From contig NC_083890.1 in the NCBI RefSeq assembly GCF_032452875.1, forward strand, positions 45,754,483-45,818,482: a stretch of DNA of 64,000 nt, in the 5' to 3' direction. The notes beneath the pieces are model-generated. The model was given only the letters and a program-made list of their open reading frames with translations. It made no database searches and had not been told where the DNA came from. This DNA comes from Bos javanicus. Lineage: Eukaryota; Chordata; Mammalia; Artiodactyla; Bovidae. Every line of letters starts with the position of its first letter. Positions within the stretch are counted from its first letter, which is position 1. This document shows, in pieces, positions 24,441 through 36,114 of this stretch. Position numbers and translations under genes: made by a program.

Positions 24441-25699
24441 GAGAGAGCTTTTCACTAGGTTTGAAAATATTTTAAATTAAATGTGAAAACAACATAAATA
24501 TGTGAAGCAAAGATTAATCATAAATACCAGAAAAAACAGAGTTGGAGGTTTTTCTTATAAAACAGATCAGAGGCCTTAAAAATAAGACATGAGTAACACA
24601 GCAAACAAAGTGTATCCAACATACATACTATGTAGATTTTTGACCAATAAGGCAAAACGCTAACATTTAACAGGCACAGAAAGTTTACATTAGGCTACAA
24701 AGAAAATGTCAAATATAGAAATATGTAAACTACTTCTTTATACAGTAGAGTAATAGTAGAATAGAGTATTACTTAAACATTATCCCTTGAAAATTCAAAA
24801 ATATTTTTCTAAACACTTCAAAGTCAAAAGGGAAAATCAAATCTGAAATAAATACCCTTAGAAATGGAAAATGACAGACCTCTGTATTAAAACTTGTAAA
24901 AGTCAGTCAAAACAGACTGCAAAGAAAAAACTATTTTTTGTTCCACTTACGAGAGAAACAAAACCACTGAAGACATGGTGAACCTGAATGTTTAAGAGAC
25001 TAGAAAGAGGAATAACAACTTTCAAAAGTACAAAGGAATTAAGGTAAAAGGATAACATAATGTCCCAGGAGCAACAAGCGTCATCCAGCACCAGGTCTTG
25101 GCTTCCAATACACTGTCCAATAAAAGAAACCAGGGCTCCTTGGAGAAATGGTGGATTCTGGCGCTGGGGTGTGAAACATACAAGATGTGCCTGGAGCCTC
25201 TTACAGTGCCAGGAAATAGTGAAGTCCTATAAAAACAAAAGCAAGAAAGCAAAAAAAAAAAAAAAAAGCCTACACTGACTGGCTGTATCAATGGGCCATG
25301 GGACAACTAAAAGAGCACCCCATGTTCACAACCGCAACGATCTGAACAAGAAAACCGATGGAGAAGTACTGGATTACAACCCAAACCAGAAAATCATCAT
25401 ACCTAAGCCCACACTGAACGAGTGGATGGCTGGATGGACCTACAGACAGAGACAAGGAGACATCTTCCACGCACCCAAATTCCATGTAATTTTTATGTAG
25501 ACACTCTGACCTCCGGAGGCAGAGCACAACTCTCCATTTCTTAAGCATGGAGCACGCAGAGTGAGTTCCTTTCAGAGTACCACATGGGAAAGTGGGGAAA
25601 AAAGGAGTAACTTCACCATGGAGAAGCCTGAGGAACACTACCTCAGCCAGATGACCAATGTCGGCATCGACAATAGTGTATACATGTTCATATATGTAA

Positions 25700-26166
25700 C
25701 CTCCATCTGATGTGATGAAATCGACACTTCACCTCTGTGATCTTCCTCCTAAAAAAACCCAGATCCCAGTCTAACCACGAGAAAGACACGAGACAAATCT
25801 CAACGGAAACGCATTCTATACAACAACCTGATCAGTACTCCTCAAAACCCGGTCACCAAAAGCAAGGAAAGTCGAAGGGATGGTCACAGCCATGAGGACC
25901 CTACGTGGCAACTAAATGTAATATGCTACCCTAGATAAGATCATGGAACAGAAAATGGGTATTAGTTTAAAAATAAGAAAAACTGAATAAAGTATGAATT
26001 AGTGATAATGTAGCAGTATTGCTTCTTTAGTTGTTAACCAATGTATCATGCTAAAGATGTACTAATAGTAACAAAACTATAAAATATCCTACAATACTCT
26101 TAATAGAAATGCAAAGAACTATGCGAATAAAACTCTAAAATGTTTTAAGACTAAAAAAAAAAAAAA
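25700..26166 (+). mobile_element. Old L1M 3' end with poly(A)
   Basis: TAGATAAGATCATGGAACAGAAA, CTGAATAAAGTATGAATTAG and GTTGTTAACCAATGTATCATGC resemble the shared 3'UTR of old mammalian L1M families. It closes with an A-run at about 26152-26166. Confidence 0.6.
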
Positions 26167-26169
26167 TTT

Positions 26170-27158
26170 GAATTATATGAAGGGACACACAATGTCCTAG
26201 ATGGGAGAGTAAATATTTTATATACAGACAGCTCATACATTTCAATATATTAAAAAAAATTAAAACTGGAGATCTAAATAGACATTTTCCCAAAGACATA
26301 CAGATGGCCAACAGGCACACAGAAAGATGTTCATCGTTGCTAATTATTATAGAAATGCACATTGAAACTACAAGGTGTCACTTCACACCACTCAGAGTGG
26401 CCACTATCTCAAAAAGTCTATAAAGAACAAACGCTGGGAGGGTGTGCAGAAAAGGGAACATCCTGCAGTGTCGGTGGGAATGTAAATCGGTGCAGCCACC
26501 ACAGAGGACAGCGTGGAGGTTCCTTTAAAAATAGAGCTCCCATACGATCCAGGGATCCTATTCCTGGAAAGGTATCCAGAGAAAACTGTAATTCAAAGAC
26601 GCACGTGACCCAGTGTTCACAGAAGCACTATTTACCACAGCCAAGACAGAGAAGCAACCTAAATGTCCAAAAACAGACAAATGGATAAAGCCAGGGTACA
26701 TACACACAATGGAGTATTACTCAGCATAAAAAGGAGGAAATAATGCAGCGCGGATGGACCCAGAGGCTTCTATACTAAATGAAGTGAGGCGAGTATGACG
26801 TCACTTCTAAGGGGGATCTAAAACATGATGCAGACCAACTTACCTATGAAACTGAGACTCAGAGACACGGAACAGACTTGTGGTTTCCGAAGCGGAGGGC
26901 AGGTGGGAGGGATGGTGTGGGAGTCTGGGCTTAGTAGATGCAAGCTATTATATACAGGATGGATAAACAAGATCTTATTGTACAGCACAGGGAACCATAT
27001 TCAATATTCGGTATAAACCATAATGGAAAAAATATGAAAAAGAATGTATGTGTGTATATATATATGTGCATATATAACAGAATCACTCTGGTATACGACA
27101 GAAACTAACACATTGTAAATGAACTATACCTCAATAAAATAAATCAAAAAAAAATTGG
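26170..27158 (+). mobile_element. L1 3' end (ORF2 tail and 3'UTR)
   Basis: AATAGACATTTTCCCAAAGACATACAGATGG, GGAGGTTCCTTTAAAAATAGAGC, CAACCTAAATGTCC, CAATGGAGTATTACTCAGC and the end AATAAAATAAATCAAAAAAAAA show an L1 3' part in sense orientation. Confidence 0.88.
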
Positions 27159-27755
27159 CTGTGGCAGACGTGTCAAACCACGTCATACACAAAGATGAGA
27201 AAAGTAAAGTTTCTTTCAAGGAACAAGCCAATCCATAAAACTGATTCATAAGTGCCTGAATAATATAGAAGAAATCCAATCAATACCAGTGAGAGTTGAC
27301 GTAAGTAGCAAATGTATCCCCTCCCTTTTTTTTTTAAAGGGGAAAAGCAAAGGAAGGGGTACCAGAATGAGTTAACTCAATGTTGAAAGAAAGTGAAAAT
27401 GTGTAATTAGTAACATGTCCAATGTAGAGACCAAAGTAATACATTCCAGTTATAAACAGTTCTCTCAGGTTTCACATTTATAAATTAACTGGTTAACCAC
27501 AATTTCATTTTTTCTTTTTTGATTATGCAGTCCCACTAATCTTAGAAATCCAAGCCTAAATGCAATGTATAATCAAATAACTTCCCTTCCTTGGTTTTTA
27601 AATTATTCAAAATGGCTAATTCCTAAATAAAATATCAATAAAAACATCTTCATGCTCTTTTATCTTCTTTGTTATTCATATCTCATTCTAGAGAGCTGTT
27701 CTAGAGAGCTCTGGCAATGAAGAAGACACTGCAGAAATATCATTTACAGTAAACT

Positions 27756-27761
27756 TTATTT
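27756..27761 (-). terminator. Candidate TMEM14C poly(A) signal
   Basis: AATAAA on the minus strand, about 455 bases after the stop. The downstream minus-strand sequence is T/G-containing. Plausible length for a TMEM14C 3'UTR, but not proven. Confidence 0.45.
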
Positions 27762-28213
27762 TAATTGATTTTATTTAACATAATTTCAAAGTAGGTCTGT
27801 GCTCTAAGATAAGCAAAAGAATAGATATCGTAAATCTCATTAAGAGATCCTTTTCATACTGTTCCTTGAGCAGCGCAAGGGGCTTGGAGGGCCCCAGTGG
27901 TGACAGCCTAACATTCTATCCCTGGAGATGTTACCTAGAGATACAGAAAGAACAGGTAACACCACAATACAAGAATTAAACTGTATGAGAGTACCACAGG
28001 AAGAAACTCTTTTGTGTTACACCTTACCCATCTCTTTAGGGCTGTAATGATAATGACCGATTTTTTATCTCTGCAAAGTTCAGTGCTGTTTTTTGGTCTG
28101 TTTTTAAGAAAAATGTCAAGAATACATGAAAATGCTGTACTTGTTTATCTTAGTACATGAAAAAGAGTAGAAGTTTTAAAAATTCTTCAGGAGTCCAAGC
28201 TGGGCCATGACTA

Positions 28214-28268
28214 TTACTGATGGGGTTTACTCAAGGCACTGATTCCAAGTTTGACGACCATCAGCAAA
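28214..28268 (-). CDS. TMEM14C: TMEM14C terminal coding exon
   Basis: Acceptor TTGCACAG, stop TAA at 28214-28216, 55 bp. Encodes SLLMVVKLGISALSKPHQ. The last residues differ from the human C-terminus but resemble rodent-type endings. Confidence 0.88.
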
Positions 28269-31200
28269 CTGTGCAAAGCAAACACATAAAAAAAAAAAAA
28301 ATTACGTCAAGAATAGCACAGGCACTCGACTATTTTTAAGGGACTAGGACTCAGCAGGTTCCCTCCCCTCAGTACGTGCCGAGGTGGTGCCAAGGTAGAG
28401 CCAGCAGAGATGGACTCCAACTCTGCTGGAGTAGGACTCCTGGAGCCGCCAAAGGAAGAACACGCCAAGGGCAGTTCTGCGCTCAGGCTTTGAAATCATA
28501 CACGGGAGCCAAAGTTCCTAATCGAGCTGCCAGTACTTCAAAGACGAGAAACAAGGCTGCAGAGCCCACGGCCTCCCCCGCCACAGAGGCCGGTAACGCA
28601 GACCTCCAGCCTGCCAGCTGACATGGCTCTTGACCTTGGTCTACACCGAGTGTAAGACTTTACTCCTGACAGCACCCTGACTACGATCCAAGTCGGTGAG
28701 GAAGCTTCTTCCAAAGCAGATTTTAAAAATTCTATCTTCAGGTTATCTTTATTAAAGACTACATTTTAAGATCAACCTGGTTTGGATTTTACAATCAAAG
28801 TTAATTACAAAACAGGATTCGATCAGAATTTCTTTTTAGCAAAATTTTCAATAATAAAGGACACCAATACAGCTGAGATATGTACGGACCCCAAGCTGCA
28901 AATCACAGCAGTGGGTGCAGTCACAGCTTCGCAGCGAAGCCACCTCCTCTGCAGGGAGGAGCCAAGCGGGACCAGAGCTCAGATGTGAGAGCAAAACCAT
29001 TTCAGAAGTGAATGAGTATCCTCATCTCATGATGACATGAAATCAACTGTTTTTGCAGTCTTTGCTATTTGTGGATAAATCCAATCATTTCAGGTGATGC
29101 TCAGCATCAGGTACACTGAAACAAGGACCCTTCTGAATGTCTACAGCGTTGGGGACACTGAACTAAAGCTAGCAATAGAGCAGAGTACCTGGCACCTGCA
29201 ATCAGGCCTGCTGGCATGAATTTTCTAGAGTTGTAGAATCTCATCCCCATGATGCCAGCCAAGGTTCCAGATGTGACTGGTGGAAAGATAAAGAGAGTCA
29301 CAGATCACTACATCTTATAGGTGACAGGACGGAAAAGTGGCCAACTTCCCACCCATCTTTCAAAGGCTCAGACCCCATCTCATAATCCTCCTCCCCCGAG
29401 CTGGGGACCTCCACACTGTCCACATTTAATGGGACCAAGTATTAACACCAACACTGGAATCAAAGGCTCTCAGTGTCTGAGCCCAGCCTGCCTCAGCCTC
29501 ACCTCCTACCACTCTTCAGCCATAATTCTCGTTTTCTCCTACACTGCTGTGGGGGTTTTTGTCCCCTACTCGTTGCCGATGCTGTTTGCCCTGTATGCGC
29601 TCAGGCACTTCCCACTCCATGTTTTATTAATTCCCACCACCTGGCCCGCAGCAGGTGCTGGGGACACAACCATTATCACAGAGATCTCTGCCCTTGAACA
29701 GTGCTTCAAGCTTGATGCGGCTGACTTGAAAGAATCACACAAAAATTTAAAAGTACAATCTGTACTGTCGTTTGAGTCATGAAGTCGTGTCTAACTCTTC
29801 TGTGACTCCGTGGACTGTAGCCCACCAGGCTCCCCTGTCCGTGGGACTTCCCAGGCAAGAACACTGGAGTGGGTTGCCTCCAGGGGATCTTCCCAACCCA
29901 GGGAATGAGCCTGTATCTCCTGCACTGGCAGGTGGATTCTTTGCCACTGAGCCACCAGGGAAGCCCGTAATCTGTGTCACAGGTGCAATGAATGCAATAC
30001 AGATAATGTCATATCAGGGGTCCAGCCCATTCAGGGAGAAGGGCTTGCTGAGAGAGGGGAGACTGAGCCATAATGTGAAGAGAGGTGGCGGATGAGCTAA
30101 GGGCAGGAATGCAGGTCCAGGCAGGGGGCCCGGCGGTGGGGGATGTGCTGAGGCACAGAAACCCACCAGAGCCAGGGAGAGGGCCACCCCTGCAGAGCCC
30201 CGCGGGCCCAGGCAGGGACTGGGGTCTTCAGCCGGGTGGTGCGAAGCCATTAACAGACACGAGCAGAGGGATACGCAAGCAGAGCTGCCGTCTGAAAATA
30301 CAGCTGCAGCCGCAGCACAGGGAACCGGCTGTAGGCTGCAGGGCACCCGTGAGCAAACTCCCTCGGGAACACAGGCAATGGCAGAGCTGACAAGACGCGG
30401 GTGATGGCCGTGGAGGCTGAGAAGGGGATGACTTGGGATGTGGGCTGGGGGCGGGGCTGACAGGACCTGCTGATGAAATGGACAAGAGGGATGGGAAGAG
30501 AGGAAGGGAGACCCAAGTGGATGGAGCACCAGAGAAGACGTGAAGCCAGGTCGGAGCTGACGCCTGGACACGCCTGGAAACTTCCACACAGGAAAGCGGA
30601 TACACACGAGCAAGGCTTGGCGGAGAGAGAAATCTGGGTGGTCTGTGAACTGGTGGTGATCGGAGGCCTGGGCTTCAATGATCTTGCCAAGTCAGAGAGT
30701 TTGAAGAAGATAAAAAGAGCCAGGTTTTAAGAACCTTAGTATTTAATGGTCAAAAAAGATGGGTGGACAAAACAGACAGAAAAGACAGACGAAAGAGAAT
30801 GAGAAAATACAAAGGAAAAAAAACAAGAGAATGGAAAACAGATTGGCATACTGTGCTGAGAACAGCTGAAAGGTCAAAATAAAGGACTGAAGGACTGAAA
30901 AACGTACACTGGATTTGGAAAAACACAGCGTCCTGGCAGCCTCGGGGGAGTTATTCTTTGAGACGAACAGAAGTGGAGGCCGAAGTGGGTTAAGAATGTG
31001 AGCTGAGGAAGTGAAGATGGCAGGGTGATGGATTTTTTTTAAGAGAAGTTTCTGAAGAGGAAGAAGGGCAGTAACTGAAGAAAGAAGTGGGGTCACGAAA
31101 GGTCCCTTTTCTGTTGTTGCTTTTAAATGGGTGAGAGCTGAGCACGTGGGTGTGTTCAGGGCTGGCATCACGGACAGGGTAGAGCTCAGAGAAGGGGGTG

Positions 31201-33353
31201 AGCAGAGACCCGCAGACCGGGAGGAGGGACGCGCCTGGAGACTGGGCGTTCGCTGGCGTGGAGGGATGGCATCGGAAATGAGACTTGGGGATCTGAGGCG
31301 CTTGGGGGCAGAGCTGGGCGCCTCCTCGTCCCCCTCTGCTGACGGGGACGAAGGACTGGGGCTCCCTCGCTCCCGGCACAGCCGTGAGGACCAGAACTGT
31401 GGTTTCCTCGAGCGGTTTGGGGCAGGGGGTGGAGGCAGCAGGGGGCCCACAAGCCCCCACAGGGTGTCTGGCACAAGCCCTGTGGGTGGCGCTCAGGAGA
31501 AACACAGCCAAGCCACTCAGATAAGACAGAACCTTCACCCTCACTCTCTCACATCTGGGCTGCTCACAGGACATGGCAGAAGCCCGCGGCCACCTGCAGT
31601 CCCCAGGCTCCCTGAAGGCCGGGCCTCTGTCTCATACACTTCGCTTATATCTAAAGGACGAATAAACGACTTTCACACGGGAAAAACGCAATACCGATGC
31701 GGACCTCACCAGACACACAGTCCTTCAGCAATGCTCCAGCAGACAGTTCTCAGAGGGCAATCACAATGGTTAAGAGACACGTGCTTGCTCTCTACATGTT
31801 TAAGGCTGACCTCACGGGGTCAACCTCCATTCGGGAGGGAGGAAAACTTTATCCTCTATGTAAAAGATCAGCAGCAACGGGCTCAAACCCCCTCCTTTCA
31901 AACCTTCCCCAGGACTTGGCAGAAGCGGGAGAAGCATCTCAGTCTGAAGAACCCGCCGCGTCCCACCAACCCAGGGACGCATCAGGGAGACGGTGAAACG
32001 ACGTACCTAAGAAAAGCCAAACGTTCTTCGGATCCTGAGACAGCTGATAGGACCCCAGGCCGGCGAGACCACCGAAGAGGAGCCCGGCAGCCAGGGATGG
32101 AACACTGCCTGGAGGGACGCACACACACACCTGCGTTGTCCTGGCAGACACTCATCTCTGCAACAGAATCCCCAAGGCACACCACCTCCCCCCACCCCCA
32201 GCCCCGAGGAAGCAGCAAAGGGAACGTCTCCCAGTGCCGTTCAAGACCAAGGTGTCCTCATGCAGAAAAATGTTTGGGGGAGATTGCTTTTTCTACTGGA
32301 GAAGTCAGGGCCATAACCACACCACCCCCCTCTCCTCTGACAGGCAGGGCAGCTCCAAAGGAGAAGAGGAGGCTCCTGGCCAGGCTTGATTAGCCTTGAA
32401 AAGACTGGAACTGCCCACGGGCACAACCTCGGGCTCAGCCCCAAAGGAAGGGGAACAGGGTCAATGAGTTAAAAAAGGATTTGGGGAACGGGTTCCGGTG
32501 TGTGTGCTGGTGGTGGGGAGCAGGCACGGAAGGCTCCTGGAAAACAGCCAGATTCACAGACACACCTGTGCCTGGCTTCACGCAGAGACTTCAAAATTGT
32601 TCACGTGAAGACAAGAGGCTTTCTCCCACTTAAAGAGCAGGGATGGCCCTCCGGGGTCAAGGCTGATGTATGGCAGGTGATGATAATGACCATCTATTAC
32701 CATCCCTAACTGCATCTTTAGATAAAGAGGCAAAAACAAGTGACTGGACAAGAAGCCTGGTTTAGCTCAGCCAGATAACCTCGAGGCGAGTAAAGGAGCA
32801 GCTATGGGGCTGATGATAAGCAGGCTCTCCAAAGAGGAGGCTTAAACCAAACCTGACTCCAACAAGACTGTAGTCTGGGAGCACTGGGGACTTGTTCTTC
32901 AACAGGAACAAGATTTCACGAAGTTAAATAACTGCAAACCATACCTGCTTTTGCATAGCCAATAATCCCGCCGGAAGCAACCAGTGCTGCATAGCCAAAG
33001 CCAAGCCAGTGTAAAGGCACTCTGAAACAGAACAGTAAGACATTGGTGCCAAACGTGTTCTAAAAAACACGTAACCGTAGGATGGGATCAAAAAGGTCAT
33101 CAACCCTATCACTGTACAAGTGCTTATAAATCCCGGAGAGGTTAGATGACCTGCCTAGGTCAGCAGCAGAGCTGGGACCTAAGCACAAGTTCCTGTGGGG
33201 GGTGTACAGTCCATCCTTCCATAACCCAAGCTGCCCTGCAGTCTTGGCTCAGTGCCCTTTGCAGATGAGGAAAGAAACTCTGCGTCTGAGAAGCTCCTGG
33301 CTATTCCACCCCCACCCACCGGGCACTTACAGCGGGCCGGAGTCCTTCGGCAT
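28214..33353 (-). CDS. TMEM14C: TMEM14C, mitochondrial inner-membrane protein of haem synthesis
   Basis: TMEM14C is a small multi-pass mitochondrial inner-membrane protein needed for haem synthesis in erythroid cells, proposed to help protoporphyrinogen IX reach the matrix. Seen here: coding exons (order of translation) 33331-33353, 32945-33021, 32007-32108, 29189-29276 and 28214-28268, 345 bp, 114 codons plus TAA, close to the usual 112-115 aa. Phases join without a break. The start reads MPKDSGPLVPLHW, then Gly/Ala-rich membrane helices (GFGYAALVASGGIIGYAKAG; SVPSLAAGLLFGGLAGLGSY; TSGTLAGIMGMRF; FMPAGLIAGASLLMVVKLG) and the C-terminus SALSKPHQ. TMEM14B is a primate-specific paralogue, and the residues here fit TMEM14C better. 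The gene shares direction with PAK1IP1 and converges on MAK. Confidence 0.95.
29189..29276 (-). CDS. TMEM14C: TMEM14C exon, third membrane helix
   Basis: Acceptor CACCAG, donor CCAG|GTACTC, 88 bp. Encodes VTSGTLAGIMGMRFYNSRKF and MPAGLIAGA. The GIMGMRFY and KFMPAGLIAGA stretches are diagnostic of TMEM14. Confidence 0.95.
29780..29966 (-). mobile_element. Bov-tA SINE
   Basis: GTCATGAAGTCGTGTCTAACTC to TGAGCCACCAGGGAAGCCC, reverse orientation, inside the TMEM14C intron. Confidence 0.87.
29967..32006 (-). other. TMEM14C intron, GC-rich section with chance open frames
   Basis: About 2 kb of purine-rich DNA with several long overlapping open frames on both strands (up to 420 codons on + at 31131-32393, 243 on - at 30743-31474). 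No recognisable domain. I see no repeat I can name here with confidence. Confidence 0.5.
32007..32108 (-). CDS. TMEM14C: TMEM14C exon, second membrane helix
   Basis: Acceptor CTCCAG, donor TTAG|GTACGT, 102 bp. Encodes GSVPSLAAGLLFGGLAGLG and SYQLSQDPKNVWLFL. A long open frame on the opposite strand runs across this exon and is judged non-coding. Confidence 0.95.
   Translation of the reverse strand, partial: AVFHPWLPGSSSVVSPAWGPISCLRIRRTFGFS
32945..33021 (-). CDS. TMEM14C: TMEM14C exon, first membrane helix
   Basis: Acceptor TTTCAG, donor GCAG|GTATGG, 77 bp. Encodes VPLHWLGFGYAALVASGGII through GYAKA. Confidence 0.95.
33120..33180 (-). repeat. MIR-like fragment
   Basis: GAGAGGTTAGATGACCTGCCTAGGTCAGCAGCAGAGCTGGGACC follows the MIR conserved core. 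Confidence 0.55.
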
Positions 33354-33386
33354 TGTTCTTTCACCTTCTCCAAACCAGGCCTGTAC
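33331..33386 (-). CDS. TMEM14C: TMEM14C exon with start codon
   Basis: Acceptor TTTGCAG lies just beyond 33386, donor CCGCT|GTAAGT after 33331. The ATG is 33351-33353 with 33 bases of 5'UTR before it. It encodes MPKDSGPL; the phase-2 end is completed by the next exon (CT+A = Leu). Confidence 0.88.
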
Positions 33387-33449
33387 CTGCAAAGGAGGGG
33401 CTGGATCAAAGATGGTCAACAGCACAGCTCCCTAGCAGACAGGAAGAGG

Positions 33450-33625
33450 TGGGTCAAGTTCCAGTTCCAGCCCTGGGGAGCTAAGAGGTAACGGCTCAGC
33501 TTCTCTAAGCCTCAGTTTCATTCACTGTTTACCTACCCTGTGCAAACTTCCCATGGCTAGGACCGGCATCAAATGGGATAATACCTAAAAAGTGCTTTGC
33601 ACTCAGTAACTGCTGAACAGACAGC
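33450..33625 (+). repeat. MIR-like fragment
   Basis: CTTCTCTAAGCCTCAGTTTC and AAATGGGATAATACCTAAAAAGTGCTTTGCAC match the second half of an MIR. Confidence 0.6.
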
Positions 33626-34379
33626 AACCATTCTGGTAATAATCTAAGTTCTAATAACATAGGCCTACGGGAAACTTTACTGACCACCTCTGTACAGTTA
33701 ATAAGCTAATCTTTTCATTATCTAACCAAGTTATAATTAAATTGTAAAATAAACACTTCTGTGCCCTTAATTCAAGTATTTTAATTACCCTTTCTGGGAG
33801 GAGGGGTTACTGCTTTTCACCCCCGCCCAAAGAATTAGATTATTTCAAGTCAACATTTATAACACTTTCAGACAGTTGATTTTACATCTCTCATAGTTAC
33901 TGTTAGATGGGGGGCGAGAGGAAGGATAAAAAATACAAAAACCCAAGCCGTAATTACGTAGAGTGCTACACCTCTGGCAAACTAGGATGTAACTAATTTC
34001 TTAAATGCATCTTGTATCCACTGGGGCTAAGCTTGAAAGCAACACACAGCTCTTCTGTTTAAACTATTGTCTATAAGGGTTAGGTGACTTGGAATCTTAC
34101 CACCGTCATTAACTCGACGTAGCATTGCGTCGAGCACTGCACCCAGATTTTTAAAGAGATGGACGGATAAAATCTCCAGGAAACTAATTAGCTAATTAAA
34201 TCAGTAAGCACCTGCCAAGAGCTCAGGGTTCCCGCAGGATTCACTACCCACTAGAAGGAGAGCAGAGAAAAGCAACCATCGCGCAGCCTAAAGCCGCCAC
34301 CTGGATCCTGGGGAAGAGCAGAGGGCAGCAAAGCCTCTCATGTAATTTCTAAAAGTCAAAACCTGAGTAAAATAATTAA

Positions 34380-34540
34380 TAATTCCAAAGCACACGAACC
34401 TCCTTCCCGAATGTCTGCCCGCACAGGTCGACCAGGGCGTACTCGCCTCCGGGCGGGGAGTCGCGATCCCGCCGGAAGTGTTGCGGCGCGTTTTCTGCGT
34501 CCCGGGGGCGGGGCTAGAGGGGTGGGGCGGGGTTGAAGCG
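34380..34540 (-). promoter_or_regulatory. TMEM14C CpG-rich promoter and probable first exon
   Basis: Strong CpG density, GC boxes (GGGGCGGGGC) and an ETS-type site CCGGAAGTG at 34472-34480 (reads CACTTCCGG on the gene strand). The untranslated first exon must lie here or just downstream because the ATG exon has an acceptor. Several possible donors exist (near 34385-34440), so I do not fix its end. Confidence 0.6.
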
Positions 34541-34720
34541 TGGGGGCGGGGCTAGAGGCCTGCAGTCGTCGCACTCTTTGCGTCCTGGGGGCGTAGCGTG
34601 GGGCGGGGCTAGGGGTCGGGAGTCGTCGCGCTCTTTGCGTCCCGGGGGCGTAGCGTGGGGCGGAGCTAGAGGCCTGGAGTCGCAGCGCTCTCTGAGCCCT
34701 TGGGGCGTGGCTTGCTGCCG
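34540..34720. repeat. GC-rich minisatellite, about 57-bp unit, roughly three copies
   Basis: Copies start near 34544, 34601 and 34658. Shared blocks are GGGCGGGGCTAG, GTCGTCGC.CTCTTTGCGTC and GGGGGCGTAGCGTGGGG. A shorter related block precedes at 34503-34540. The unit contains Sp1-type GC boxes, so copy number changes the number of GC boxes upstream of TMEM14C. Confidence 0.85.
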
Positions 34721-35439
34721 ACGGCCCGGCGCGTGCTCTGTCCCCGAGGCCAGGAGAGTCGCCGAGCACATGTGTCCCGAAAGCTGGACGCGGGCAGGGC
34801 CGTCCAGCATCCAGCACTTGTCCCAGATCCAAGACGGCCTGGCCAAAAGCCGGAAACCCAGGACTGGAGTCTAGTTTTGACGGAGTCCTGGCGAGCTGGG
34901 CCAGGCCTGCGGTGGAGGTCACCGATGGGGGAAAGAGCGTGTCAGAGACTGGATTCTGAAGGATGCGTTAACGGAGGGCTCCAGTCCTCGCCAGGTGTCA
35001 ACCATCGGAGATGGTCCCTCTAGCCTGATCACCTAGTTTGCTACCATGAGAAGGGACTATTTTCTACCTGCAGAAGATAAGGTGGTCACAGGCTAGATAA
35101 TCTGGCTCACTTCCCTTTGTTTTAGGGAGTGAGGCTACTTGAGTACTTGAAGAGGCTACTTGAAGAGTGAAGCTACTTTAAGACTGACTGTAGGTGAGTT
35201 AAATTTGCAAGTACCTCTGCAACGTCTCCCCACCCCCAACCCCCCCCCCACACATACAGATTAACTCCACACCTGCTCCTCTGCCCTGCCCCACCATATT
35301 CTCAGTTGATGTAACACCAAAACGTGGGTGTCATCCATGATGTTGCTTTCATCTCCTGCAAGTACATAACAACAGATCATACATACACAAACCAGTGAAA
35401 AGACAAATTGCAGGTCACGGGTATCTTTTAAAAAAAAAA

Positions 35440-35880
35440 TGCACAAGGAGAGAGTTGTAAGCTTAAGTTTTATTGGAGGCAAAATGAGGACCATAGCCCA
35501 GGGCACAGCCTCTCAGTTCTGTGCAACTGCTCACTGAAGGGCAGGGGGTGTCAGTATATGTGATTTTAGTGAAGTGGGTTACTGTGCACTCAAGCACACA
35601 TTTTGACAGAATGTTGGTGCTAGTCACCAGGAGCAGATGTCTCTGTTAATGATGTCTCTCTTAAGTGCTTTCATAGATAAGAGAAGACGCAAGAGATTGG
35701 GCTCATAAACCTCCTGAAAAGTCTCCATCTAAGGCCTGTTCTGCCAGTTTTTCCCAGAGTGCCTTTTTCCTGATCTCTACCTAGAACTCCTTTCAGAGTG
35801 TGCTATAGGTCAGCAACTGCAGTGGCGCGGGACCTAATCCTTGTAGAGACGGATGGCAAGTGACATTTTGGCAGCATACA
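35440..35880 (-). mobile_element. Probable solo LTR of a ruminant endogenous retrovirus
   Basis: On the minus strand it starts TGTATGCTGCC and ends CTCCTTGTGCA (TG...CA), with AATAAAACTTAAGC near the end as a poly(A) signal. The block TTTTATTGGAGGCAAAATGAGGACC resembles ruminant LTRs I remember. I found no target-site duplication, so the borders are tentative. Confidence 0.5.
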
Positions 35881-36114
35881 TATTCTAAGAGAAAACTTTT
35901 CCACTCGCAACAACGCCTACCTTTCAGATATCAAAACTGAAGCCTGTGTTTACCATAGCTGACTTCAAACAGCCAAAGCTGAGAGTGACTAAGACCTGAA
36001 CAATTCCACTTAGGCCAGACTCTTACCAACTTAATGGAAGACTCTGCTGAAAAAATCGATAGGACTTGCCTTAACCAGCTGGGATGACACTTATAGGAAC
36101 TAAACCACCCACAA

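Larger units (their letters stand above)
20560..27750. other. Intergenic region between convergent MAK and TMEM14C
   Basis: No coding exon seen. 20.56-21.65 kb is AT-rich unique DNA. 21.7-27.16 kb is mostly L1 pieces in both orientations, a BovB inserted in one of them and a short Bov-A SINE. 24.45-25.6 kb is A-rich, probably old L1, but I cannot place it. 27.16-27.75 kb is unique. Confidence 0.6.

Noticed and set aside
25291..25500. + strand 69-codon frame that looked gene-like
   Set aside because: Sits in A-rich, L1-dominated intergenic DNA, with no splice context and no recognised family.
30014..31574. Long minus-strand open frames (199, 146, 243, 194 codons) that look Ser/Pro/Leu-rich
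   Set aside because: They overlap each other in different frames, have no domain, lie in a TMEM14C intron and reflect purine-rich composition.
28214..33353. Calling the gene TMEM14B
   Set aside because: TMEM14B is a primate-specific paralogue, and the residues here (GIMGMRFY, QLSQDP) fit TMEM14C.
34356..34922. 188-codon minus-strand frame with repeated Ala/Pro/Arg blocks
   Set aside because: It is the translation of the 57-bp GC minisatellite and CpG island, not a gene.
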